From JBBUEO01 sp038056915 (GTDB lineage: Bacteria; Patescibacteriota; UBA1384; UBA12157; JAENIV01): a stretch of 23,258 bases of DNA. Under the pieces are notes generated by a model. It was not told where the DNA came from. It searched no databases and saw only the letters and a list, made by a program, of their open reading frames with translations. The position numbers were made by a program, and so were the translations under genes. The DNA is taken from NCBI GenBank assembly GCA_038056915.1, contig JBBUEO010000009.1:1-23258 (forward strand), written 5' to 3'. Positions 8,113 through 15,736 of the stretch are shown here, in pieces. The number at the start of each line of letters is the position of its first letter. Within the stretch, counting starts at the first letter, position 1.

Positions 8113-8142
8113 TTGACAGCCCATATTATTTTGCTCTATTAT
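8113..8142 (+). promoter_or_regulatory. strong promoter of cassette 1
   Basis: A perfect -35 TTGACA (8113-8118) and TATTAT (8137-8142) are 18 nt apart. TATAAA at 8140-8145 is an alternative with poorer spacing. Initiation would fall near 8149, giving a leader of about 59 nt before the preferred ATG at 8208. This is the best -35 in the window. Confidence 0.8.
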
Positions 8143-8147
8143 AAAAT

Positions 8148-8207
8148 CACTCGGCAGTGTCGAGAAAAGAAGGCGCGTTGATCGCGTCAAAAAGGGGCGA
8201 TGTACAG
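8148..8207 (+). promoter_or_regulatory. structured 5' leader of cassette 1
   Basis: A first small hairpin has two competing forms: CTCG (8150-8153) with CGAG (8161-8164), or CACT (8148-8151) with AGTG (8156-8159). A second hairpin pairs GGCGCG (8172-8177) with CGCGTC (8183-8188) around the loop TTGAT, with one G-U. The Shine-Dalgarno-like AAAAAGGGG (8189-8197) follows, 10 nt before ATG 8208. No known riboswitch class was recognised. Confidence 0.45.
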
Positions 8208-8621
8208 ATGTTTAAGTTCACGATTAATCCGCAAACTGGTGGTTATCAGGGACCAGGACCATCTGCAGAGGAGATATCAGGAACCTTCCAGGCACTGGTG
8301 GTATTCGATAGCTTTCTTACTCCGTATCTCCGTGAAGCCATTGAACATGTTAGTATCTCCTGGCCACCGGTATTCCCGAGTCAAATCGAAGTTAGATTTG
8401 CACTAAACGAAAAACGATTAGGGAAGGGTCCGCTTACTTGTTATCCTTCCCGAATTGGCAAACTGATGACAGGCAATACTCCAGGAGCGGTTACGGCCGA
8501 TGTTCTCGGCAGAACAATAGTCAGATCCTTCAGAGATCAACTCCAACAAAAGGGCATGACAATGATTTCTGATGGAAAGAAGATATGCGGATTTGTCAAG
8601 CCGTTGTCTAATATCGGATAG
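8208..8621 (+). CDS. hypothetical protein of cassette 1
   Basis: I do not recognise this 137-aa protein. It has no signal peptide, membrane helix, cysteine cluster or nucleotide-binding motif. It begins with MFKFTINPQTGGYQGPGPS, then mixes hydrophobic and polar segments suggesting a compact alpha/beta fold. ATG 8208 is preferred because AAAAAGGGG lies 10 nt upstream. The frame is open back to a GTG at 8157, which would give 154 aa but a nearly leaderless mRNA. Sampled lines are about 43-50% GC, higher than most neighbours. It has its own promoter and terminator, so it is a monocistronic unit between hpf and secA. Horizontal acquisition is possible but not shown. Confidence 0.75.
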   Translation: MFKFTINPQTGGYQGPGPSAEEISGTFQALVVFDSFLTPYLREAIEHVSISWPPVFPSQIEVRFALNEKRLGKGPLTCYPSRIGKLMTGNTPGAVTADVLGRTIVRSFRDQLQQKGMTMISDGKKICGFVKPLSNIG

Positions 8622-8645
8622 CGAACCACGACCCGTGAATACATT

Positions 8646-8676
8646 GCGGTCCCGCCTTTGGCGGGGCCGCTTTTCT
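8646..8676 (+). terminator. intrinsic terminator of cassette 1
   Basis: GCGGTCCCGCC (8646-8656) pairs over 11 bp (one G-U) with GGCGGGGCCGC (8660-8670) around a TTT loop, followed by TTTTCT. It is a textbook Rho-independent terminator, 24 nt after the stop codon. Confidence 0.9.
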
Positions 8677-8690
8677 AACCCTCAAAAAAA

Positions 8691-8699
8691 TGGTAAAAT
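8691..8699 (+). promoter_or_regulatory. possible extended -10 promoter for secA
   Basis: TGGTAAAAT at 8691-8699 fits an extended -10 (TGn then TAAAAT). No good -35 is present: the 17-nt position holds TTTTCT from the preceding terminator. Because that terminator isolates secA from the cassette, a local promoter is needed. The leader would be about 10 nt. Confidence 0.4.
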
Positions 8700-8715
8700 A
8701 TGGTAAAGGATAAAT

Positions 8716-11340
8716 ATGCTTGGATTTTTGGGAAAAATTTTTGACTCCAATGAAAAAGTCTTAAAGCGGCTTCAAACCACAGTTGATATGGTTAACACCT
8801 TAGAGGTGCAATTTGAGAAATTAACTGATGGTCAGCTTAAAGAAAAAACGGAAGAATTCAAAAAACGGTTAGAAAAAGACGAAACTCTCGACGAGATTTT
8901 ACCAGAAGCCTTCGCCGCGGTCCGCGAAGCCGCTAAAAGAACTATTGGTCAGCGGCATTTTGATGTCCAGCTTATAGGCGGGATTGTTCTTCAAGAGGGA
9001 AAAATTGCCGAAATGAAAACCGGCGAGGGAAAAACTTTAGTGGCAACTTTGCCTTTGTATTTAAATGCTTTAGAGGGCAAAGGCGCTCATTTGGTGACCG
9101 TCAATGATTATTTAGCAAGGTTCCACTGCGCTTGGATGGGACCGATTTATGATAAATTGGGTTTGAAAACTGCGGTTATTAATCACGAATCGTCATTCCT
9201 ATTTACCCCCAAAAAACGCGATGTTGATCCAGTGTCAATCGAATACGAAAATCTCCAGCCGATTTCGCGCCAAGAGGCCTATCGGGCAGACATCACTTAC
9301 GGTACCAACAATGAATTTGGCTTTGATTTTCTGCGCGATAATATGGTCCAAAGTCTTGACCGAATGGTTCAAAGAGGACTTAATTTTGCCATTGTTGACG
9401 AAGTAGACTCAATTTTAATCGATGAAGCCCGCACGCCTTTGATAATTTCCGCGCCGGCCGAGGAATCAGCTTCTTTATATCGCCAGTTTGCTCAAATGGT
9501 GCCAAGACTAAAAGAAAAAGAAGATTATGAAATTGATGAAAAAATGCGGGCAGTGTCTTTAACTGACGCGGGCATTAAAAAAATTGAAAATATTTTAGGG
9601 ATACAAAATATTTATGATTCAAAATCAATCGAATTGGTCCATCATTTAGAAGAGGCCTTGCTGGCTCATGCTCTCTATAAACGCGATCGGGATTATGTTG
9701 TCAAAGATGGCGAAGTGGTAATTGTTGACGAATTTACCGGTCGGCTGATGCATGGCCGGCGCTACAGCGAAGGTCTTCATCAGGCGATTGAAGCCAAAGA
9801 AGGGGTAGAGGTTCAGCGCGAGTCAGACACTTTGGCAACAATTTCCTTTCAAAATTTATTTCGAATGTATCAAAAACTTGCCGGGATGACAGGGACAGCG
9901 GAAACCGAAGCCGAAGAATTTTATAAAATTTATAAACTTGATGTTGTCGTTATTCCTACTAACAAACCGATGATTCGCGAAGATCTTCAAGACCAAATTT
10001 ATAAAAGCGAAGAGGCAAAATTTCAGGCGGTGGCTCAAGAAATTAAAAATCGTCAGGAAAAAGATCAGCCGGTTTTGATCGGGACAATTTCGATTGAAAA
10101 ATCCGAGCGGCTTTCACGGATCTTAAAAAGAATGGGAACAAAACATGAAGTTTTAAATGCTAAACATCATGAACGGGAAGCAAAAATTATTGCCCAAGCC
10201 GGTCGGCCCGGGGCAGTCACCGTGGCAACCAACATGGCTGGTCGAGGAGTTGATATTATTTTAGGCGGGGCGCCATTTGATAAAACCAACTATCAGCAAG
10301 TAGTCAAAGCCGGCGGTTTGCATGTTTTGGGTACTGAGCGCCATGAGGCAAGAAGAATTGACAACCAGCTTCGGGGACGTTCCGGCCGGCAGGGCGATCC
10401 CGGATCATCTCAATTTTATGTTTCGATGGAAGATGATTTGATGCGGATTTTCGGGGGTGAAAGAATGAAAAATTTGATGAATAGTTTGCGAATGCCGGAT
10501 GATATGCCAATTGAGCATGGACTTATTTCTCGTTCGATTGAAGGGGCGCAGAAAAAAGTTGAAGGTCATAATTTTGATATCCGAAAACATTTAGTTGAAT
10601 ACGACGATGTTGCTAATAAACATCGTCAGTCAATTTATCAAAAGAGACGCAAGGTTTTAGAGGGGGAGGATATTCACAATGATGTTTTGGATTTGATGGA
10701 TGAGGAAGCTCGCAAAGATTATCAAGCAAAATATCAAAAAATTGGACCGCAAATTATGAACCAGATTGAACGAATTGTCTATTTGCGTTCAATTGATTTA
10801 ATGTGGGTGGAGCATTTAAATGCTATGGAACTTTTGCGTCAAGGGATCTCTCTTCGCGGCTACGGACAGCGCGATCCCTTAGTGGAATATAAAGCGGAAA
10901 GTTATCTTTTATTCCAGCGATTATTGGGAAATATTAATGCCCAATTAGTTGAAATATTATTAAAAGCGGAAATTCAAGCGCAACCGCAATCATTAGTAGC
11001 CGAACAACCGCGATCGTCAATGCAGATGCGCGGCGCGGATGAGTCTTTAGCTGCCGGGACTTTTAAAAATGTTAATAAATCCCCAGAAGGATTACAACCT
11101 AACTCGACGGCCGTCAATGTTGAATCTCCGAAAGATGAGCAAGCGCCAGCGATCGGGTCACCTTCACCAACTGTTACCGGAAGCGGAGTTGAAGTAACTG
11201 TCCGCAAAAAGTCCGATTCTTCTGCCTCATCATCTTTATCGCCAGCCCAATCAAACTCATCTTTTATCCCAAAAGTCGGCCGCAACGAGCCCTGCCCGTG
11301 CGGAAGCGGGAAAAAGTATAAAAAATGCCATGGGAAATAA
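8716..11340 (+). CDS. secA: preprotein translocase ATPase SecA
   Basis: Motor that pushes unfolded preproteins through SecYEG. The 874 aa is slightly shorter than E. coli SecA (901). Visible parts are Walker A GEGKT (103-107), the [11 protein letters not shown]alker B region (D228-E-V-D231), the preprotein-binding region, [11 protein letters not shown], the [13 protein letters not shown] and [11 protein letters not shown] helicase motifs, and the C-terminal zinc motif C860-P-C862...C871-H872. That motif normally binds SecB or ribosomes. Between the helical scaffold and the zinc tail (about 755-850) is a Ser/Pro/Gly-rich, low-complexity linker. ATG 8716 follows AAAGGA (8705-8710) by 5 nt. The stop overlaps no downstream gene once the later start (11385) is used. 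Confidence 0.97.
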
Positions 11341-11345
11341 CTTTT

Positions 11346-11386
11346 CCTTATAGCTTCCTTATTTTAAACCTTATTACAATCCTTAT
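11346..11386 (+). repeat. phased CCTTAT array, upstream flank
   Basis: Four exact CCTTAT words start at 11346, 11357, 11369 and 11381, steps of 11, 12 and 12 nt. The last copy contains the start codon of the following gene. A similar array lies at 11902-11956. The regular spacing near one helical turn is directly visible; function is unknown. Confidence 0.7.
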
Positions 11387-11897
11387 GTCCTACAATCCCT
11401 TAGGTTATCAAAATTTAATAACCTACAAGCAGGGTCAAGAAATTTATCAGCTGACCAAAGATTTTACAGCTAAATATTTAGATCCTATTAAAGATAGCCG
11501 ACTTAAAAGTCATTTGGATGATTCCGGAAGATCTGTCCCTCGAAATATTATGGAGGGATACAAACGGGGAAATACCAAATCATATTTAGAATTTCTTGGA
11601 TTTTCAAGAGCATCCAATGAAGAACTAAAAGGGGACTATACGGAATTAGAAAGGGAGTATAAGGAGGAGATAAGGAAATTACCGATAGGGATCAATAATA
11701 AGGATGAGATAATAAGGATTGTTGAAGAGATTCTGACGAAAATTTATGGTGAAGATTGTATGTTGGGTCGGCAGATTAAAGGGCTTGAGAAAAGATACAT
11801 TGAAAAAGGTGACGAAAGGGATAGACTAAAAAAGGATAGAATGGATTTTCAAAAACAGCAGATAGTCGAAAATTGGCGAAGAAAATATTGGAGTTAA
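11385..11897 (+). CDS. four-helix-bundle protein (S23 / 23S rRNA intervening-sequence protein family)
   Basis: All-alpha protein of the S23/IVP four-helix-bundle family, first found in intervening sequences of 23S rRNA genes and common as a free-standing gene in CPR genomes. Its molecular role is uncertain. Hallmarks are the YKQGQEIYQLTKDF opening, the SVPRNIMEGYKRG turn between helices (usually S.P.NI.EG..R), and the FLGFSRASNEELK helix. The family core is about 115-120 aa; this 170-aa product has a charged C-terminal extension (DERDRLKKDRMDFQ). ATG 11385 is chosen over an in-frame ATG at 11325 that would overlap secA and add a hydrophobic stretch foreign to the family. No Shine-Dalgarno is visible. 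It is flanked by CCTTAT arrays. Confidence 0.85.
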   Translation: MSYNPLGYQNLITYKQGQEIYQLTKDFTAKYLDPIKDSRLKSHLDDSGRSVPRNIMEGYKRGNTKSYLEFLGFSRASNEELKGDYTELEREYKEEIRKLPIGINNKDEIIRIVEEILTKIYGEDCMLGRQIKGLEKRYIEKGDERDRLKKDRMDFQKQQIVENWRRKYWS

Positions 11898-11901
11898 ATT
11901 T

Positions 11902-11956
11902 CCTAATTTCTCCTTATACTCCCTATCTATCCTTTTCATTCCTTATCAAACCTTAT
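11902..11956 (+). repeat. phased CCTTAT array, downstream flank
   Basis: Six CCTTAT-like words start at 11902 (CCTAAT), 11912 (CCTTAT), 11922 (CCTATC), 11931 (CCTTTT), 11941 (CCTTAT) and 11951 (CCTTAT), steps of 10, 10, 9, 10 and 10 nt. It fills the gap between the four-helix-bundle gene and the MazG-like gene. Confidence 0.7.
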
Positions 11957-11963
11957 ATCATTC

Positions 11964-12299
11964 ATGTCTAAAGAAATTATTTACAATAAACTAATCCGCG
12001 ACCGAATTCCGGAAATCACCCAAGCTGATGGCTGGCTTTCGAAAACCAAAATTTTAAATAAACCAGAATTTTTAAAAGAGTTAAAGAAGAAAATATTAGA
12101 AGAGGTCAATGAATTAAACCAAAGTCATAATAGAAAAGATATTATCAGTGAGTTGGTTGACATCCAAGAACTTATCGATAATATTTTAAAAGAAACAAAG
12201 ATCAAATTCCAGGCATTTCGCCAAATACAAGCCCAAAAAAGAAAAAAGCGCGGCGGATTTGAGAAAAAATTATTTTTAATAAAAACAATTAAGTCCTGA
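11964..12299 (+). CDS. MazG-like / phosphoribosyl-ATP pyrophosphohydrolase-like protein
   Basis: Small all-alpha NTP pyrophosphohydrolase-superfamily protein (111 aa). Members hydrolyse (d)NTPs or phosphoribosyl-ATP to the monophosphate plus pyrophosphate, often as house-cleaning enzymes. The opening YNKLIRDRIPEI is the signature of the subgroup annotated as phosphoribosyl-ATP pyrophosphohydrolase-like. The metal-binding acidic residues fit EEVNEL (about residues 47-52) and ELVDIQELID (about 66-75). The tail KKRGGFEKKLFL is also typical of the subgroup. There is no histidine-biosynthesis context, so a house-cleaning NTPase is more likely than HisE. ATG 11964 lies just past the CCTTAT array, with no clear Shine-Dalgarno. 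Confidence 0.8.
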   Translation: MSKEIIYNKLIRDRIPEITQADGWLSKTKILNKPEFLKELKKKILEEVNELNQSHNRKDIISELVDIQELIDNILKETKIKFQAFRQIQAQKRKKRGGFEKKLFLIKTIKS

Positions 12300-12306
12300 A
12301 CTTCCT

Positions 12307-12322
12307 TTCTGCCTTCGCAGAA
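12307..12322 (+). repeat. short hairpin upstream of the 56-aa gene
   Basis: TTCTGC (12307-12312) pairs perfectly with GCAGAA (12317-12322) around a CTTC tetraloop. No T run follows, so it is not a terminator. The CTTCGCAGAAGCGG wording resembles short dispersed repeats in CPR intergenic DNA, which is recall only. Confidence 0.5.
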
Positions 12323-12346
12323 GCGGAATTTAGGAGCGGAGGACAA

Positions 12347-12517
12347 ATGACGGTTCAAAGGCGCGGGAGAAAATGGGTGCTGCTTTCTAAAAAAAGCGGC
12401 CGCGTTTTGGGAACGCATCCTTCAAAATCCGCGGCCGAGCGGCAAGAGCGGGCAATTACTATTTCTAAAGCTCGCGCCGCCGGCCATCGGATCCCCAAGA
12501 GACCAGCGGAAAAATGA
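12347..12517 (+). CDS. small basic protein (56 aa), coupled to ddl
   Basis: A 56-aa ORF supported by a strong Shine-Dalgarno (GGAGG, 12338-12342, 4 nt before ATG) and by its stop overlapping the ddl start (ATGA at 12514-12517). The product is very basic and reads MTVQRRGRKWVLLSKKSGRV, then LGTHPSKSAAERQERAI, then a SKARAAGHRIPKR tail. The layout (W-V-L-x-S-K-K-x-G-x-V-L-G, then K-S-A-A-E-R-Q-E-R-A-I) resembles small domains annotated as hypothetical in phages and metagenomes. A nucleic-acid-binding role is possible from its charge alone. No function is assigned. Confidence 0.7.
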   Translation: MTVQRRGRKWVLLSKKSGRVLGTHPSKSAAERQERAITISKARAAGHRIPKRPAEK

Positions 12518-13449
12518 AGAAAATTAAAGTGGCGGTTTTGTTCGGCGGTAAATCTGCCGAGCATGAAGTCTCGCTTTTATCGGCAAAATCGGTTATGGGC
12601 AATATTAATAAAGAGATATTCGAGATTATTCCGGTCAAAATCGCTAAAAATGGTAAATTTTCTTTACCAGAGATTTTCTCGGCTGAGGTTATTTTCCCAG
12701 TTCTTCACGGCGGCGGGGGAGAAGACGGCAGCATCCAAGGTTTTTGTGAAACATTGGGAAAACCATATGTGGGTTCGGGTATCGAGGCTTCGGCCATAGC
12801 GCTTGATAAAATCACTTCCAAACAAATTTGGCAAAATTTAAAATTACCTATCCCCTGTTTTCAGTTTTTTAATAAATCTAGATGGCACAAAAACCCTTTA
12901 CAAATTATGCAAAAAATCGAACCGGTCGTTTTTGTAAAACCGGCCAACACAGGCTCAAGTATCGGTGTTACCAAAGTAAAGAAAAAATCGGATCTCAAAA
13001 AAGCCATCGAAAAAGCCTTTAAATATTTTTATCGTGTCATTATAGAGGAGGCAATTGATAATATTAGGGAAATTGAAGTAGCGATATTGGGGAATAATCA
13101 AGATTTATTGGTGTCAATTCCTGGTGAAATTATCCCCGCAGAAGAATTTTATAGTTACCAGGCAAAATATAAATTAGATTCAGGATTAATCATCCCGGCC
13201 AAATTATCTAATCAAAAAACTAAAGAAATTCAAAAGCTGGCGATTAAAGCATTTCAATCATTAGGTTGTCGGGGAATGGCTAGGATAGATTTTTTTCTTG
13301 AAAAACCGGAAGGGAAAGTTTATCTCAATGAGATCAACACTATTCCCGGTTTTACCAAAATTTCTATGTATCCTAAATTAATGGCCGCCAGTGGGATAAG
13401 CTATCAAGATTTATTAACCCGTTTAATTAATTTATCTATTGAAAAATGA
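12514..13449 (+). CDS. ddl: D-alanine--D-alanine ligase
   Basis: ATP-grasp ligase that makes the D-Ala-D-Ala dipeptide for the peptidoglycan precursor, the later substrate of PBP2. The 311 aa matches the family. Motifs seen: FGGKSAEHEVSLLSA (10-24, with E16 and E18 near the first D-Ala site), HGGGGEDGSIQG (65-76), KPANTGSSIG (142-151, the ATP-binding loop), RIDFF (257-261) and NEINTIPGFT (272-281, metal and substrate binding). ATG 12514 overlaps the 56-aa gene by four bases and the stop overlaps the GNAT gene by four, so the cluster is likely co-translated. Confidence 0.96.
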   Translation: MKKIKVAVLFGGKSAEHEVSLLSAKSVMGNINKEIFEIIPVKIAKNGKFSLPEIFSAEVIFPVLHGGGGEDGSIQGFCETLGKPYVGSGIEASAIALDKITSKQIWQNLKLPIPCFQFFNKSRWHKNPLQIMQKIEPVVFVKPANTGSSIGVTKVKKKSDLKKAIEKAFKYFYRVIIEEAIDNIREIEVAILGNNQDLLVSIPGEIIPAEEFYSYQAKYKLDSGLIIPAKLSNQKTKEIQKLAIKAFQSLGCRGMARIDFFLEKPEGKVYLNEINTIPGFTKISMYPKLMAASGISYQDLLTRLINLSIEK

Positions 13450-14021
13450 AAATTTTAACTGATTTTCAAACCAAAAGCGGGCGAAAAATTGAGGTGATCG
13501 CCCCTTCGCATAAGCATCTTTTTGCTTTAGTCGAATTTGTCAATCGTTTAATTCAGGAGGATACCTTTTTAACCTTGACTGGACGGCTGAAGACTTATGG
13601 TGAAGAAAGACACTGGCTTGAACAGACGCTTAAGAATATTGACCTCGGAAAAACTTTTTTGATCTGGGCGATCTTCGAAAATAAAATCGTCGGACAAGCT
13701 GATATCGAGCGAGGTAAAGCCGGCGTCCGCGATTGGCATGTCGGCAAAATCGGCTTGATGGTCGATCAGGATTTTCGGCGCGACGGTATTGGCGAATTTT
13801 TGCTCAAATTTATTTTAAACCAAGCCAAACAAATGAAAATAAAAATTGCCATTTTGGATATTTTTAGCGATAATAAAGCCGGAATTTCCCTTTACGAAAA
13901 ATTGGGTTTTAACGAATATGGCCGTTTGCCCAAGGGTTTGTTGAGAAAAGGGAGATATTCGGATGATATTGAAATGTATTTGGAAATATCCTCTTTGGCT
14001 AAAGCGACGAGGGACAAGTAA
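13446..14021 (+). CDS. GNAT-family N-acetyltransferase
   Basis: Predicted acetyl-CoA-dependent acyltransferase of 191 aa; the acceptor substrate is unknown. The acetyl-CoA pyrophosphate-binding motif A is visible as LMVDQDFRRDGIGEFLLKF (RRDGIG fits R/Q-x-x-G-x-G/A), and motif B as LDIFSDNKAGISLYEKLGF, a classic GNAT C-terminal half. The overall pattern resembles RimJ/RimL or phosphinothricin-type GNATs. The last ten residues (SSLAKATRDK) follow the end of the fold and look like an add-on. It overlaps ddl by ATGA and polX by a single base (TAATG), in a cluster with wall and DNA functions that does not reveal its target. Confidence 0.9.
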   Translation: MKILTDFQTKSGRKIEVIAPSHKHLFALVEFVNRLIQEDTFLTLTGRLKTYGEERHWLEQTLKNIDLGKTFLIWAIFENKIVGQADIERGKAGVRDWHVGKIGLMVDQDFRRDGIGEFLLKFILNQAKQMKIKIAILDIFSDNKAGISLYEKLGFNEYGRLPKGLLRKGRYSDDIEMYLEISSLAKATRDK

Positions 14022-15736
14022 TGACTAACAAAGAAATTGGGAAAATTTTTACTCAAATTGCCGATATTTTAGAGCTTGGAAACGAACAAGATCGTTTTCG
14101 AGTGATTGCTTACCAGAGGGCGGCCCAGGCAATTGAAAATCACTCTGAAGAAATGAAAACGGTTTATCAAAAAGGGGGACTAAAAGCTTTGGAAGAAGTC
14201 CCCGGGGTTGGAAAGTCTCTTGCCGAAAAAATTGAAGAGATTTTGAAAACCGGCAAGCTGAAATATCTAAAAGATATTCAAAAAAAAGTCCCTTCGTCGG
14301 AAATCGAATTTTTAAAAATTCCCGGGATAGGCCCAAAGACGGCAGTAAAAATCGCCGAAAAACTCAAAGCAAAGAATATTAAAGATCTCGAAAAAAAACT
14401 TAAAACCGGTAAAGGCGATATTTTATTTGAGCCCAAGACCCAAGCTAATATCTTAAGAGGCATTAATATCTTAAAAAGATCAACTGGACGAATGCTGATT
14501 TCCGAGGCACTCCCAATTGCCGAGGATTTTTTGGGCCAAATTAAAAAAATTAAAGGCGTCAAAAGGGTGGATTACGTCGGTAGCTTGCGGCGGATGAAAG
14601 AAACTATTGGTGATATTGATATTGTCGCCGCCAGCTCCCGGCCTTTAGAATTAATTGAAAATTTTGTCAAATTTTCTGGTGTTAGTCAAATAATTTCAAA
14701 GGGAGAGGCCAAATCAACCGTCATTCATCAATCCGGGGCTCAAATTGATTTAGAAATTGTCCCTGAAAATGAGTATGGCTCATTGTTACAACATTTTACC
14801 GGCTCAAAAGAACATAATGTTGCCTTGCGGACTTTTGCTCAAAGCAAAGGCAGAAGTTTGTCTGAACACGGAATTAAAGTGGGTAAAAAACAATATAAAT
14901 TTTCCCAAGAAAAAGGCTATTATGAATTTTTAAAAATGGCTTGGATCCCCCCGGAGCTAAGGGAGGATCGCGGCGAAATCGAGGCCGCTTTGAGGCATCA
15001 ATTACCCGATTTAATTATCATTGATGATATTAAGGGCGATCTTCATGTCCACTCAAACTGGTCTGATGGTTTTATAACGATTGAGGAAATTGCTCAAAAA
15101 GCCGAAATTCTCGGCTATGAGTATATTGTTGTTTCTGATCATACCGTAGGGTTAGGAATTGCCGGCGGACTTGATGAAAAAGAATTGGCTCAAAGAGAAA
15201 AAGAAATTCAAAAGGTCCAAAAAAAACATCCCCGCCTTAAGATTCTTTCTTCGGTCGAAGTCAACATCAAAGCCAATGGCGATTTAGATATTAAGGATTG
15301 GATGCTGAAAAAACTGGATATTGTCACCGCCTCGATTCATACCAGTTTTTTCCAAGACAAAAAGACAATGACAAAACGTCTTATTGGCGCAATCGACCAC
15401 AAGGATGTTGACATTATCGGTCATCCCTCTGGGAGAATTATTGGTCAACGCGAACCTTATCAAGTTGATTGGGATAGTGTATTTCGGGCGGCGGCTAAAA
15501 ATCAAACGGCCTTGGAGATTTCCGCTTTCCCCAACCGTTTAGATTTAAGCGATATTCTGTGTCACCAAGCAAAAAGCCTTGGAGTCAAATTTGCAATTTC
15601 CACTGATTCTCACCAGCTTAAACATTTGGATTTGATGAATTTTGGGGTCGCAGTAGCAAGAAGGGGGTGGCTTGAGAAAAAAGATATTATCAACACTCGT
15701 AATCTTAATGATCTGCTTTCCTGGAGCAAGCGATGA
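14021..15736 (+). CDS. polX: DNA polymerase/3'-5' exonuclease PolX
   Basis: Family X polymerase with a C-terminal PHP nuclease domain, acting in gap filling and base-excision repair. The 571 aa is the usual length. Order: an N-terminal helical 8-kDa-like domain and helix-hairpin-helix motifs (VPGVGKSLAEKI about 60-71; IPGIGPKTAVKI about 99-110), then the nucleotidyltransferase palm with G187-S188 and the catalytic pair D198/D200 (GDIDI), and a third carboxylate D243 (IDLEI). The PHP domain starts at D340-L-H-V-H344, with later SDHT, EVN and STDSHQ motifs as metal ligands. All key residues seem present. It overlaps the deacetylase-like gene by ATGA. Confidence 0.96.
   Translation: MTNKEIGKIFTQIADILELGNEQDRFRVIAYQRAAQAIENHSEEMKTVYQKGGLKALEEVPGVGKSLAEKIEEILKTGKLKYLKDIQKKVPSSEIEFLKIPGIGPKTAVKIAEKLKAKNIKDLEKKLKTGKGDILFEPKTQANILRGINILKRSTGRMLISEALPIAEDFLGQIKKIKGVKRVDYVGSLRRMKETIGDIDIVAASSRPLELIENFVKFSGVSQIISKGEAKSTVIHQSGAQIDLEIVPENEYGSLLQHFTGSKEHNVALRTFAQSKGRSLSEHGIKVGKKQYKFSQEKGYYEFLKMAWIPPELREDRGEIEAALRHQLPDLIIIDDIKGDLHVHSNWSDGFITIEEIAQKAEILGYEYIVVSDHTVGLGIAGGLDEKELAQREKEIQKVQKKHPRLKILSSVEVNIKANGDLDIKDWMLKKLDIVTASIHTSFFQDKKTMTKRLIGAIDHKDVDIIGHPSGRIIGQREPYQVDWDSVFRAAAKNQTALEISAFPNRLDLSDILCHQAKSLGVKFAISTDSHQLKHLDLMNFGVAVARRGWLEKKDIINTRNLNDLLSWSKR

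Noticed and set aside
8157..8207. GTG 8157 as the start of the cassette 1 protein
   Set aside because: It lies about 8 nt from the predicted transcription start, within a hairpin, and has no SD. ATG 8208 has AAAAAGGGG at good spacing. Not fully excluded.
11325..11384. N-terminal 20-aa hydrophobic extension (ATG 11325) of the four-helix-bundle protein as a signal peptide
   Set aside because: It would overlap the secA 3' end, and the family is soluble and starts near the YKQGQEIY region. The stretch is a translation of the CCTTAT array.
11346..11956. CRISPR-like array
   Set aside because: The repeated word is 6 nt with about 4-6 nt between copies, which is far from CRISPR repeat and spacer sizes, and no cas genes are present.
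12307..12322. Hairpin as a terminator for the MazG-like gene
   Set aside because: There is no T run after the stem; GCGGAATTT follows instead.
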